From NCBI RefSeq assembly GCF_002846415.1, contig NZ_PJMX01000001.1, forward strand, positions 5,456,001 through 5,520,000: a stretch of DNA of 64,000 bases, given 5' to 3'. This document shows, piece after piece, positions 39,942 through 48,627 of the stretch. Numbering within the stretch: position 1 is the first letter of the stretch; each line of letters begins with the position of its first letter. The translations under genes and the position numbers were made by a program. This DNA comes from Streptomyces sp. TLI_146 (GTDB lineage Bacteria > Actinomycetota > Actinomycetes > Streptomycetales > Streptomycetaceae). The notes below the pieces were generated by a model. That model did not search any database. It saw nothing but the letters and a program-made list of their open reading frames with translations, and was not told the origin of the DNA.

Positions 39942-41309
39942 TCACAGCAGCCGCACCGCCTCCGCCTCGCCCTCCGCCCAGCCCGCCAGCGGCGCGAACC
40001 CCCGGTGGCCGCACTCGCCGAACACCGTCACCGGGCCGCCGCCCGACAGCGCGACGAGCTTCCACAGGCCCGCCCGGTCGGCCGCGCCCGGGGCGACGGG
40101 GAGCGCCAACTCGCCGTCTCTGTCCGCGAGTTGCCACCCAATCCCGCCACCGCCCTCGCCCGGCGGCACCGGTATCACCCCGCTCAGCGTCACCGGCCAC
40201 GCGTCCAGCCACGGGTCGTCCCGCAGTGCCCGTCCGTACCGCTCCAGTGCCTCGGCCGTCGTGCCGCCGGGCGGCGGGCCCCCGGCCGGCAGCGGCGCCC
40301 CGAACCGTTCGCCGAGCGCGGCACGCAGCTGTCCGCCGCCCGGGTACGGCGTGAGCTCGGCGTCGATCGCCAGGCCGACCGGCAGGGCGAGCTCGGGCGC
40401 CCGGCCCGCCGCGCCGAAGTCGAGCAGCATCGCCGAGCGGCCCGACTCCCGTCCGTACAGCCAGATCCGGCGCGTGGTCAGCTTGGCGTCGGCCGTGTCG
40501 TACTGGGCGAGGACCTGCCAGAGGTCCCGCACCGGCGGGCCCTGCGGTGGCGCGGGCACCCCGACCCGCGAGCGGACCGTGGCGGCCAGCGGCTCCGGCA
40601 GCCCCTCGCGGCCCAGCCAGGCCCGGTCGAGCAGATGCAGCAGCGCGCACTCCTCCAGGAGCCGCACCGGCCAGCCCGGCCCGGAGCCCGGTATCGACCC
40701 CAACTCCCTTACTCTGCCCGCAAGTCCAGGCGCCTGCGCGTCGACCATGCGGGCGGCCGTCTCCTCCCACAGCCCGTACCCGGGCCGCTCGGCCGCCGCC
40801 AGGCCGCCGCGCAGCAGGTCCTCCAGGCGCTGCTCCAGCTCGCTCGCCCCGGCCGTGACCCGCTCGGCGCGTTTCTCCGCGCGGCGCCGGGCCGCCTCGG
40901 GATCGGCGGTCCTCGCCTCGGCGGGACCCGCCGCCCCGCTCTCCTTCTTCTCCGCGCGCTCACGCCGCCCGCGCAGCCACTGCTCGGCCCAGCCGGGCAC
41001 CTCGCCGTCCGCGACGGCCGGCACCGCCCGCTCGTCCGCCGACCAGAGCAGCAGCAGCCCCAGCGCGTGCTTGCACGGGAACTTGCGGCTCGGGCAACTG
41101 CACTTGTATCCGAGCCCGCCCGTGTCGACCACCGTCTGGTACGGCCTGCTGCCGCTGCCCTCGCACAGGCCCCACACGCTCGTGTTGTCGCAGCCGCTCT
41201 CCGACCACGGCCCGGCCGTGCCGAGCCTGCTGCCCGCCTTGCGTGACGCGGCGTCAGGAGCCAGAGCCAGCACCTGTTCCGCCGTCCAGCGCACCCCCTG
41301 CTGATTCAT
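39942..41309 (-). CDS. SWIM zinc-finger protein (YehQ-like)
   Basis: Start at ATG 41309, where a TACCTT -10 ends seven bases upstream, so the mRNA is probably leaderless. The 455-residue protein carries the SWIM motif CxCx6CxH (CSCPSRKFPCKH, residues 70-81), expected to bind zinc and mediate DNA or protein contacts. The rest is helical and of unknown function. SWIM proteins of this type are encoded with MoxR-AAA+ and VWA genes, as E. coli yehQ is with yehL, yehM and yehP. Its promoter mirrors that of the AAA+ operon across a 13-bp inverted repeat. Confidence 0.88.
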   Translation of the reverse strand: MNQQGVRWTAEQVLALAPDAASRKAGSRLGTAGPWSESGCDNTSVWGLCEGSGSRPYQTVVDTGGLGYKCSCPSRKFPCKHALGLLLLWSADERAVPAVADGEVPGWAEQWLRGRRERAEKKESGAAGPAEARTADPEAARRRAEKRAERVTAGASELEQRLEDLLRGGLAAAERPGYGLWEETAARMVDAQAPGLAGRVRELGSIPGSGPGWPVRLLEECALLHLLDRAWLGREGLPEPLAATVRSRVGVPAPPQGPPVRDLWQVLAQYDTADAKLTTRRIWLYGRESGRSAMLLDFGAAGRAPELALPVGLAIDAELTPYPGGGQLRAALGERFGAPLPAGGPPPGGTTAEALERYGRALRDDPWLDAWPVTLSGVIPVPPGEGGGGIGWQLADRDGELALPVAPGAADRAGLWKLVALSGGGPVTVFGECGHRGFAPLAGWAEGEAEAVRLL

Positions 41310-41316
41310 GGTTCCG

Positions 41317-41339
41317 AAGGTAGATGCCCCCACTGACAA
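41317..41339 (-). promoter_or_regulatory. PafBC-type DNA-damage promoter of the SWIM operon
   Basis: On the minus strand TTGTCAGTG (plus 41331-41339), eight bases, TACCTT (plus 41317-41322): an exact match to the RecA-independent damage promoter consensus TTGTCRGTG-N8-TANNNT. Confidence 0.8.
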
Positions 41340-41386
41340 TCGCCCTGACCTGCGCTTTCCTCCTCGCCGAGGTCGATTGTCAGTGG
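41330..41386. repeat. 13-bp perfect inverted repeat joining two divergent promoters
   Basis: CCACTGACAATCG (41330-41342) and CGATTGTCAGTGG (41374-41386), 31 bases apart. Each arm contains the upstream half of a PafBC-type promoter pointing outward, towards the SWIM and AAA+ genes. Confidence 0.9.
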
Positions 41387-41399
41387 CGTGGTGCACGGT
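41377..41399 (+). promoter_or_regulatory. PafBC-type DNA-damage promoter of the AAA+ operon
   Basis: TTGTCAGTG (41377-41385), eight bases, CACGGT (41394-41399). The upstream half and spacing are exact; the -10 has C instead of T at its first position. It predicts a leader of about 33 bases containing the CTGGAGGGG ribosome site. Confidence 0.72.
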
Positions 41400-41436
41400 G
41401 GAGTCACATCGGGTCGACTGATCTGGAGGGGGATCC

Positions 41437-42573
41437 ATGACCGTGTCCGAAATCAACTCCGCGGGCGTCGGAAGCGGCGTCGAGGGAGCCGCCGCCGAGG
41501 CCCTGCGCCCGCACGCCGAGCACGCGTTCGCGCATGAACTCAAGGCGCTGGCGGCCGCCGACGACCGGCCCAGGCCCGCCCGTTGGCAGCTCTCACCGTG
41601 GGCCGTCGCCACCTATCTGCTCGGCGGCACCCTGCCCGACGGCACGGTGATCACGCCGAAGTACGTGGGTCCGCGCCGCATCGTCGAGGTCGCGGTCACC
41701 ACGCTCGCCACCGACCGGGCGCTGCTGCTGCTCGGCGTCCCCGGCACCGCCAAGACCTGGGTGTCCGAGCACCTCGCCGCCGCCGTCAGCGGCGACTCCA
41801 CGCTGCTGGTGCAGGGCACGGCCGGCACCCCGGAGGAGGCGATCCGGTACGGGTGGAACTACGCGCAACTGCTCGCGCACGGCCCCAGCCGGGACGCCCT
41901 GGTGCCCAGCCCCGTCATGCGGGCCATGGCCGAGGGGATGACGGCCCGGGTCGAGGAGCTCACCCGTATCCCCGCCGACGTACAGGACACACTGATCACG
42001 ATCCTGTCGGAAAAGACGCTGCCCATCCCCGAGTTGGGCCAGGAGACGCAGGCGGTGCGCGGCTTCAACCTCATCGCCACGGCCAACGACCGCGACCGGG
42101 GGGTCAACGAGCTGTCGAGCGCGCTGCGCCGCCGCTTCAACACGGTGGTGCTGCCGCTCCCGGCGACCGCCGACGAGGAGGTCGACATCGTCTCGCGCCG
42201 GGTCGACCAGCTCGGGCGTTCGCTCGACCTGCCCGCGGCCCCCGAGGGCATGGACGAGATCCGCCGGGTCGTCACCGTCTTCCGCGAGCTGCGGGACGGC
42301 GTCACCGGCGACGGCCGCACCAAGCTCAAGTCCCCTTCGGGGACGCTCTCCACGGCCGAGGCGATCTCGGTGGTGACGGGCGGTCTGGCGCTCGCCGCGC
42401 ACTTCGGCGACGGCGTGCTGCGCTCCGGCGACGTGGCGGCGGGCATCCTCGGCGCGGTCGTCCGCGACCCGGCGGCGGACCGCGTCATCTGGCAGGAGTA
42501 CCTGGAGACGGTGGTGCGCGAGCGCGACGGCTGGAAGGACTTCTACCGCGCCTGCCGCGAGGTGTCGGCATGA
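41437..42573 (+). CDS. MoxR-type AAA+ ATPase (YehL-like)
   Basis: A 378-residue AAA+ protein: Walker A GVPGTAKT (100-107), a degenerate Walker B (VEELTR, where MoxR proteins usually have ADEINR), sensor 1 in FNLIATANDRD and an arginine-finger region in SSALRRRFNTVVLP. MoxR ATPases usually act with VWA proteins as chaperones in complex assembly or metal insertion. Here the VWA gene is third in the operon, with DUF5682 between, matching the YehL subgroup. The stop overlaps the next start (ATGA). Transcription appears to be DNA-damage inducible. Confidence 0.92.
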   Translation: MTVSEINSAGVGSGVEGAAAEALRPHAEHAFAHELKALAAADDRPRPARWQLSPWAVATYLLGGTLPDGTVITPKYVGPRRIVEVAVTTLATDRALLLLGVPGTAKTWVSEHLAAAVSGDSTLLVQGTAGTPEEAIRYGWNYAQLLAHGPSRDALVPSPVMRAMAEGMTARVEELTRIPADVQDTLITILSEKTLPIPELGQETQAVRGFNLIATANDRDRGVNELSSALRRRFNTVVLPLPATADEEVDIVSRRVDQLGRSLDLPAAPEGMDEIRRVVTVFRELRDGVTGDGRTKLKSPSGTLSTAEAISVVTGGLALAAHFGDGVLRSGDVAAGILGAVVRDPAADRVIWQEYLETVVRERDGWKDFYRACREVSA

Positions 42574-44978
42574 GCGTCCTGTCCCCGGCCGCGCCGGACG
42601 CGGCCGTGCCGGACGCGGCCGTGCCGCCCGGCCCCTGGCTGCTCGGTGTGCGCCACCACGGGCCCGGGTCGGCGCGGGCCGTGCGGGCGGCGCTGGACTC
42701 GGCGCGGCCCCGGGCGGTGCTGATCGAGGGTCCGCCCGAGGCCGACGGGCTGCTCGCGCTCGCCGCAGACCCGGACATGCGGCCGCCGGTCGCGCTGCTC
42801 GCCCATGTGGTGGACGACCCGCGCCGGGCCGCGTTCTGGCCGATGGCCGAGTTCTCCCCGGAGTGGGTGGCGCTGCGCTGGGCCCTGGACGCGGGCGCGG
42901 AGGTCCGCTTCATCGACCTCCCGGCGGCCCACTCCCTGGCGGCGGGCGACGAACACCCGCAGGGCGAGCCGGAAGACGACAGCGCTGCACAGGACGAGCG
43001 GCCCGCCCTGCGGATCGACCCCATCGGCGTGCTCGCCCAAACCGCCGGATACGACGACCCCGAGGCCTGGTGGGAGGACGTCGTGGAGCACCGCGACGGC
43101 ACACCGGGAGCCGATCCGTACGGCCCGTTCACCGTCCTGGGCGAAGCCATGACGGCGCTGCGCGAGGCGTACGGGGACGGCGGCCACGCGCGCGACCTGA
43201 TCCGCGAGGCTCATATGCGCCAGCAACTGCGCGCCGCCCGGCGCGAGTTCGGGGACGACGTCGCGGTGGTGTGCGGGGCCTGGCATGTGCCCGCGCTGGC
43301 CGAACGGACCACGGTGGCCGCCGACCGCGCGCTCCTCAAGGGCCTGCCCAAGGTGAAGGCCGAGCTGACCTGGGTGCCCTGGACCCACCGCCGCCTGGCC
43401 CGGCACAGCGGCTACGGGGCGGGCATCGACTCGCCCGGCTGGTACGGGCACTTGTTCGGCGCCCCCGACCGGCCCGTAGAGCGCTGGATGACCAAGGTAG
43501 CCGGGCTGCTGCGCGAGGAGGACCGGCAGGTCTCGTCCGCCCACGTCATCGAGGCGGTACGGCTCGCCGGGACGCTCGCCGCGATGCGCGGCCGTCCCAT
43601 GCCGGGCCTGACCGAGACGACCGACGCGGTGCGGGCGGTGATGTGCGAGGGCTCCGACGTGCCGCTCGCCCTCGTCCAGGACCGCCTCGTCGTCGGCGAT
43701 GTGCTCGGCGAGGTCCCGGACGCGGCCCCGGCCGTCCCGCTCCAGCGCGACCTCACCCGCGCCCAGCGCTCCCTGCGGCTCAAACCGGAGGCGCTGGAGC
43801 GGGAGCTGGAGCTCGATCTGCGCAAGGAGACCGACGCCGCGCGCAGCCGGCTGCTGCACCGGCTGAGCCTGCTCGGCATCGGCTGGGGCGAGCGGTCGGC
43901 GTCCCGGGGCAGCACCGGCACGTTCCGGGAGAGCTGGCGGCTGCGCTGGGAGCCCGAGCTGTCGGTGCGGGTGGCCGAAGCCGGGGTGTGGGGCACCACC
44001 GTCCTGGCCGCCGCCACCGCGCGGGCCGAGTCGGAGGCCGCCGGGGCGACGGTCCTGGGCGAGATCACCGCGCTGGCCGAGCGGTGTCTGCTCGCCGAGC
44101 TCTCCGACGCGCTGCCGGTGGTGATGCGCGCGCTCGCCGACCGGGCCGCGCTCGACACGGACGTCGCCCACCTCGCCCAGGCACTGCCCGCCCTGGCCCG
44201 CACGCTGCGCTACGGAGACGTGCGGGGCACCGAGACGGCCGCGCTCGGGGAGGTCGCGACCGGGCTCGCCGAGCGGATCTGCGTCGGACTGCCGCCCGCC
44301 TGCACGGGCCTGGACGCGGACGGCGCCACCGAGATGCGCCGCCGCATCGACGACGTCCACACGGCCATGGCCCTGCTCCCCGAGGCGCCCGAGGGGCCGA
44401 CGACCCTGCGGGACCGCTGGGCGTCGGTCCTGACCAGGCTGGCCGGGCGGGACACGGTGGCGGGGGAGATCCGCGGCCGTGCCGTCCGCCTGCTCCTGGA
44501 CGACGGACGGCTCGACGATGCCGAGGTGGAGCGCCACATGGGCCTGGCGCTCTCGGTGGGGACACCGCCCGGCGACGCGGCGGCCTGGATCGAGGGGTTC
44601 GTCGGGGGCGCCTCGGGCGGCGGGATGCTCCTGGTCCACGACGAGCGGCTGCTCGCCCTGGTGGACACCTGGCTGACCGGCGTCCCGGCCGACGCCTTCA
44701 TGGACGTACTGCCGCTGCTGCGCCGCACCTTCTCGGCGTACGAACCGGGTGTGCGCCGCACCCTCGGCGAGCTCGTCCGGCGCGGCCCCGGCACGGCGGG
44801 CCCGGCCCCGGCCGACGCGGGCGCCCCCGGCTTCGGAGCCGGGCTGGACGAGGAGCGCGCCGCCGCCGTGGAGCCGCTGCTGCGGCTGCTGCTCGGCGCG
44901 AGCACCCACGGCCCCGGCACCCCGCCGGACCCGTCCGACGATCCGGCATCCGACCACCTGGCAGGAGTGGGGAAGTGA
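42570..44978 (+). CDS. DUF5682 protein (YehM-like)
   Basis: An 802-residue cytoplasmic protein whose N-terminus GVRHHGPGSARAVRAAL and VLIEGPPEADGLL are the hallmark of DUF5682. A TraB/EreA-like pattern of His and Glu residues (RHHGPGS, LIEGPPE, VVCGAWHVPAL) suggests a possible hydrolase-like fold, but no reaction is known. It lies between the AAA+ and VWA genes and is coupled to both by start-stop overlaps (ATGA and GTGA), so the three products probably form one complex. Confidence 0.85.
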   Translation: MSVLSPAAPDAAVPDAAVPPGPWLLGVRHHGPGSARAVRAALDSARPRAVLIEGPPEADGLLALAADPDMRPPVALLAHVVDDPRRAAFWPMAEFSPEWVALRWALDAGAEVRFIDLPAAHSLAAGDEHPQGEPEDDSAAQDERPALRIDPIGVLAQTAGYDDPEAWWEDVVEHRDGTPGADPYGPFTVLGEAMTALREAYGDGGHARDLIREAHMRQQLRAARREFGDDVAVVCGAWHVPALAERTTVAADRALLKGLPKVKAELTWVPWTHRRLARHSGYGAGIDSPGWYGHLFGAPDRPVERWMTKVAGLLREEDRQVSSAHVIEAVRLAGTLAAMRGRPMPGLTETTDAVRAVMCEGSDVPLALVQDRLVVGDVLGEVPDAAPAVPLQRDLTRAQRSLRLKPEALERELELDLRKETDAARSRLLHRLSLLGIGWGERSASRGSTGTFRESWRLRWEPELSVRVAEAGVWGTTVLAAATARAESEAAGATVLGEITALAERCLLAELSDALPVVMRALADRAALDTDVAHLAQALPALARTLRYGDVRGTETAALGEVATGLAERICVGLPPACTGLDADGATEMRRRIDDVHTAMALLPEAPEGPTTLRDRWASVLTRLAGRDTVAGEIRGRAVRLLLDDGRLDDAEVERHMGLALSVGTPPGDAAAWIEGFVGGASGGGMLLVHDERLLALVDTWLTGVPADAFMDVLPLLRRTFSAYEPGVRRTLGELVRRGPGTAGPAPADAGAPGFGAGLDEERAAAVEPLLRLLLGASTHGPGTPPDPSDDPASDHLAGVGK

Positions 44979-46144
44979 GCACAGAACAACTCGATGCGGC
45001 CGCCGGGGAGCGGCTGCGGCGCTGGCGGATGGTGCTCGGCGGGGAGCAGGGCGCCGACGGCACGGGATGCGCGCTCGCCGGGCGCGACGCCGCGATGGAC
45101 GGCGCCCTGTCCGCGCTCTACGGCGGCTCCGCCGGGCGCGGAACGTCGAAGGAGCGAAGCGCCGGGCTGGGCGCCTCCGCCCCGAGCGTCGCCCGCTGGC
45201 TGGGTGACATCCGTACGTACTTCCCCAGCTCGGTCGTCCAGGTGATGCAGCGCGACGCCATCGACCGGCTCGGGCTCTCCGCGCTGCTCCTGGAGCCGGA
45301 GATGCTGGAGGCCGTCGAGGCGGACGTGCACCTGGTGGGCACGCTGCTCTCGCTCAACAAGGCGATGCCGGAGACCACCAAGGAGACGGCCCGCGCGGTC
45401 GTCCGCAAGGTCGTCGAGGACCTGGAGAAGCGGCTCGCCACCCGGACGAAGGCGACGCTGACGGGCGCCCTGGACCGTTCGGCGCGGATCAGCCGCCCCC
45501 GCCACCGGGACATCGACTGGGACCGCACCATCCGGGCGAACCTGAAGAACTACCTGCCGGAGTACGACACGGTCGTCCCGGACCGGCTGATCGGGTACGG
45601 GCGGGCTGCCCAGTCCGTCAAGAAGGACGTCATCCTCTGCATCGACCAGTCCGGCTCCATGGCCGCCTCGGTCGTCTACGCCTCGGTCTTCGGCGCGGTC
45701 CTCGCCTCCATGCGCGCGATCGCCACCCGGCTCGTGGTGTTCGACACGGCGGTCGTCGACCTCACCGACCAGCTCGACGACCCGGTGGACGTGCTGTTCG
45801 GCACCCAGCTGGGCGGCGGCACCGACATCAACCGCGCCCTCGCCTACTGCCAGTCGCAGATCACCCGTCCTGCCGACACCGTCGTCGTACTGATCAGTGA
45901 TCTTTACGAGGGAGGGATCCGGGACGAGATGCTGAAGCGGGTGGCGGCGATGAAGGCGTCCGGAGTGCAGTTCGTGGCCCTGCTCGCCCTCTCCGACGAG
46001 GGCGCCCCGGCCTACGACCACGAGCACGCGGCGGCCCTGTCGGCCCTGGGAGCGCCCGCCTTCGCCTGCACCCCCGACCTCTTCCCGGAGATCATGGCGG
46101 CGGCGATCGAGAAGCGGGCTCTGCCGATACCGGACCAGGTCTGA
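44975..46144 (+). CDS. VWA (MIDAS) domain protein (YehP-like)
   Basis: A 389-residue protein with a helical N-terminus and a C-terminal von Willebrand A domain. The metal-ion site is complete: DQSGS (Asp224, Ser226, Ser228), Thr in GGGTDIN and Asp in ISDLYEGG. VWA proteins paired with MoxR ATPases bind the substrate or metal centre being remodelled. The GTG start overlaps the DUF5682 stop. The last 51 bases are echoed 114 bp downstream as a diverged copy ending in its own stop codon. Confidence 0.92.
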   Translation: MSTEQLDAAAGERLRRWRMVLGGEQGADGTGCALAGRDAAMDGALSALYGGSAGRGTSKERSAGLGASAPSVARWLGDIRTYFPSSVVQVMQRDAIDRLGLSALLLEPEMLEAVEADVHLVGTLLSLNKAMPETTKETARAVVRKVVEDLEKRLATRTKATLTGALDRSARISRPRHRDIDWDRTIRANLKNYLPEYDTVVPDRLIGYGRAAQSVKKDVILCIDQSGSMAASVVYASVFGAVLASMRAIATRLVVFDTAVVDLTDQLDDPVDVLFGTQLGGGTDINRALAYCQSQITRPADTVVVLISDLYEGGIRDEMLKRVAAMKASGVQFVALLALSDEGAPAYDHEHAAALSALGAPAFACTPDLFPEIMAAAIEKRALPIPDQV

Positions 46145-46164
46145 AACCCGGTGCCGGGGTCGGC

Positions 46165-46201
46165 CTCCCGGCTGGGGGGCCGGGGGTTGTCCCCCGGGAG
46201 A
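46165..46201 (+). terminator. Hairpin after the VWA operon
   Basis: Nested stem: outer CTCCCGG/CCGGGAG, inner CCGGGGG/CCCCCGG (46180-46186 and 46191-46197) with a TTGT loop. It lies between the VWA stop and the duplicated 3' end. Confidence 0.6.
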
Positions 46202-46207
46202 TGCAGC

Positions 46208-46258
46208 ATGGCGGCGGCGATCGAGAAGCGGGTGCTGCCGATACCTGACACGCTGTGA
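46208..46258 (+). repeat. Diverged second copy of the VWA gene's 3' end
   Basis: This stretch repeats 46094-46144: the first 25 bases are identical, then two mismatches, eleven identical bases and a diverged end that still finishes in TGA. Read in frame it gives MAAAIEKRVLPIPDTL against MAAAIEKRALPIPDQV in the gene. The rest of the 319-bp gap before sucC holds the operon hairpin and the sucC promoter region (TAACCT at 46329-46334). Confidence 0.85.
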
Positions 46259-46463
46259 GCAGGTGATCTGTGACAGGTATCACCGCTCCGGTGTGATCTG
46301 CGATTTAGGGAGCTCGCTCTGGCGGGGATAACCTGCGAGACGGACATGCCGCGTACCCGGCCACCGTGTACGCCTCCCTCAGTGACAGCGCCGTCACGTT
46401 GCCCTTCGCGGCACGCCCACGCAGAAAACGAACCGCGAGACCACTGAAAAGGGACGGACGCGC

Positions 46464-47642
46464 GTGGACCTGTTCGAGTACCAGGCGAGGGACCTCTTCG
46501 CCAAGCACGGTGTACCGGTGCTGGCCGGTGAAGTGATCGACACGCCTGAGGCAGCCCGCGAGGCGACCGAGCGGCTGGGCGGCAAGTCCGTCGTCAAGGC
46601 GCAGGTGAAGGTAGGCGGCCGAGGCAAGGCCGGCGGCGTGAAGCTGGCGGCGAACCCGGACGAGGCCGTCGCCCGGGCGACGGACATCCTCGGCATGGAC
46701 ATCAAGGGCCACACGGTCCACAAGGTGATGATCGCCGAGCTGTCCCCGGAGATCGAGGCGGAGTACTACGTCTCGTACCTCCTCGACCGCACCAACCGCA
46801 CCTTCCTGGCCATGGCGTCGGTGCAGGGCGGCATGGACATCGAGGAGGTCGCGGAGAAGACCCCCGAGGCCCTCGCGAAGGTCCCGGTCAACGCCGTCGA
46901 GGGCGTGAACATCGAGAAGGCCCGCGAGATCGTGGCCCTGGCGAAGTTCCCGGCCGAGGTGGCCGAGGGTGTCGCCGAGGCCATGGTGACCCTGTGGGAG
47001 ACCTTCGTCGCCGAGGACGCGCTCCTCGTCGAGGTCAACCCGCTGGTGAAGACCAAGGACGGCCGCATCCTCGCGCTGGACGGCAAGGTCTCCCTCGACG
47101 AGAACGCCGAGTTCCGCCAGCCGGAGCACGAGGCGCTCGAGGACAAGGACGCGGCCGACCCGCTGGAGGCCGCGGCCAAGGCCAAGGGCCTCAACTACGT
47201 CAAGCTCGACGGCGAGGTCGGCATCATCGGCAACGGCGCGGGTCTCGTCATGAGCACCCTGGACGTCGTCGCGTACGCCGGTGAGAACCACGGCGGCGTG
47301 AAGCCGGCCAACTTCCTCGACATCGGTGGCGGCGCGTCCGCCCAGGTGATGGCGAACGGCCTGGAGATCATCCTCGGCGACGCGGACGTCAAGTCCGTGT
47401 TCGTCAACGTCTTCGGTGGCATCACCGCCTGCGACGAGGTCGCCAACGGCATCGTCCAGGCGCTGCAGCTCCTCGCCGACAAGGGCGAAGAGGTCACCAA
47501 GCCGCTGGTCGTGCGTCTCGACGGCAACAACGCGGAGCTGGGTCGCAAGATCCTGTCGGACGCGAACCACCCGCTGGTCCAGCGCGTGGACACCATGGAC
47601 GGCGCGGCCGACAAGGCCGCCGAGCTCGCGGCTGCGAAGTAA
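46464..47642 (+). CDS. sucC: Succinyl-CoA ligase (ADP-forming), beta subunit
   Basis: With SucD it converts succinyl-CoA, ADP and phosphate to succinate, CoA and ATP in the TCA cycle. The 392-residue protein starts MDLFEYQARDLFAKHGVPV and has the ATP-grasp domain (VVKAQVKVGGRGKAGGVKLA) followed by the CoA-ligase-like domain (NFLDIGGGASAQVM, VFVNVFGGITACDEVA). Length matches E. coli SucC (388). The GTG start has AAAGGGACGG upstream. sucD follows after 21 bases. Confidence 0.98.
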   Translation: MDLFEYQARDLFAKHGVPVLAGEVIDTPEAAREATERLGGKSVVKAQVKVGGRGKAGGVKLAANPDEAVARATDILGMDIKGHTVHKVMIAELSPEIEAEYYVSYLLDRTNRTFLAMASVQGGMDIEEVAEKTPEALAKVPVNAVEGVNIEKAREIVALAKFPAEVAEGVAEAMVTLWETFVAEDALLVEVNPLVKTKDGRILALDGKVSLDENAEFRQPEHEALEDKDAADPLEAAAKAKGLNYVKLDGEVGIIGNGAGLVMSTLDVVAYAGENHGGVKPANFLDIGGGASAQVMANGLEIILGDADVKSVFVNVFGGITACDEVANGIVQALQLLADKGEEVTKPLVVRLDGNNAELGRKILSDANHPLVQRVDTMDGAADKAAELAAAK

Positions 47643-47663
47643 GGGACGAGGGAAACCAGAGCC

Positions 47664-48548
47664 ATGGCTATCTTCCTCAACAAGGACAGCAAGGTCATCG
47701 TCCAGGGCATGACCGGTGCCACGGGCATGAAGCACACCAAGCTCATGCTCGCCGACGGCAGCAACATCGTCGGCGGTGTGAACCCGCGCAAGGCCGGCAC
47801 GTCCGTCGACATCGACGGCCACGAGATCCCGGTCTTCGGCACGGTCGCCGAGGCGATGGAGAAGACCGGCGCCAACGTGTCCGTCCTCTTCGTGCCGCCG
47901 GCGTTCGCCAAGGCCGCCGTGGTCGAGGCGATCGACGCCGAGATCCCGCTCGCCGTGGTCATCACCGAGGGCATCGCGGTCCACGACTCCGCCGCCTTCT
48001 GGGCGTACGCGAAGGCCAAGGGCAACAAGACCCGCATCATCGGCCCGAACTGCCCCGGTCTGATCACGCCGGGCCAGTCCAACGCCGGCATCATCCCGGG
48101 CGACATCACCAAGCCGGGCCGTATCGGCTTGGTCTCGAAGTCCGGCACGCTGACGTACCAGATGATGTACGAGCTCCGTGACATCGGCTTCTCGTCGGCC
48201 GTCGGCATCGGTGGCGACCCGGTCATCGGCACCACGCACATCGACGCGCTCGCCGCGTTCGAGGCCGACCCCGACACCGACCTGATCGTCATGATCGGTG
48301 AGATCGGCGGCGACGCCGAGGAGCGCGCGGCCGACTTCATCAAGGCCAACGTGACCAAGCCGGTCGTCGGCTACGTCGCGGGCTTCACCGCGCCCGAGGG
48401 CAAGACCATGGGCCACGCCGGCGCCATCGTCTCCGGCTCCTCCGGCACGGCCCAGGCCAAGAAGGAGGCCCTGGAGGCCGCGGGCGTCAAGGTCGGCAAG
48501 ACGCCGACCGAGACGGCCAAGCTGGCGCGCGAGATCCTCGCGGGCTGA
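47664..48548 (+). CDS. sucD: Succinyl-CoA ligase (ADP-forming), alpha subunit
   Basis: A 294-residue CoA-binding subunit carrying the phosphohistidine (His in MGHAGAIVSG). The N-terminal CoA-binding fold (VIVQGMTGATGMKHTKLML) and GPNCPGLITPGQ are typical. It forms the TCA cycle enzyme with SucC, encoded just upstream in the same operon. A 21-pair hairpin directly downstream ends the transcript. Confidence 0.98.
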   Translation: MAIFLNKDSKVIVQGMTGATGMKHTKLMLADGSNIVGGVNPRKAGTSVDIDGHEIPVFGTVAEAMEKTGANVSVLFVPPAFAKAAVVEAIDAEIPLAVVITEGIAVHDSAAFWAYAKAKGNKTRIIGPNCPGLITPGQSNAGIIPGDITKPGRIGLVSKSGTLTYQMMYELRDIGFSSAVGIGGDPVIGTTHIDALAAFEADPDTDLIVMIGEIGGDAEERAADFIKANVTKPVVGYVAGFTAPEGKTMGHAGAIVSGSSGTAQAKKEALEAAGVKVGKTPTETAKLAREILAG

Positions 48549-48569
48549 CCTTCCGGTCGGTAGTTCTGT

Positions 48570-48617
48570 ACGCGCGTGGGCCCGCACCCCTGAACGGGGG
48601 TGCGGGCCCACGCGCGT
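48570..48617. terminator. sucCD terminator
   Basis: Twenty-one perfect pairs around a six-base loop: 48570-48590 with 48597-48617. It lies 21 bases after the sucD stop and ends 10 bases before the opposing gene's stop, so it probably works in both directions. Confidence 0.93.
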
Positions 48618-48627
48618 GTCACGGGGC

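Noticed and set aside
41583..42569. Long frame upstream of the DUF5682 start suggesting a larger protein
   Set aside because: The added part is an Arg/His/Pro-rich shadow of the AAA+ gene; the ATGA overlap and the DUF5682 N-terminal motif fix the start at 42570.
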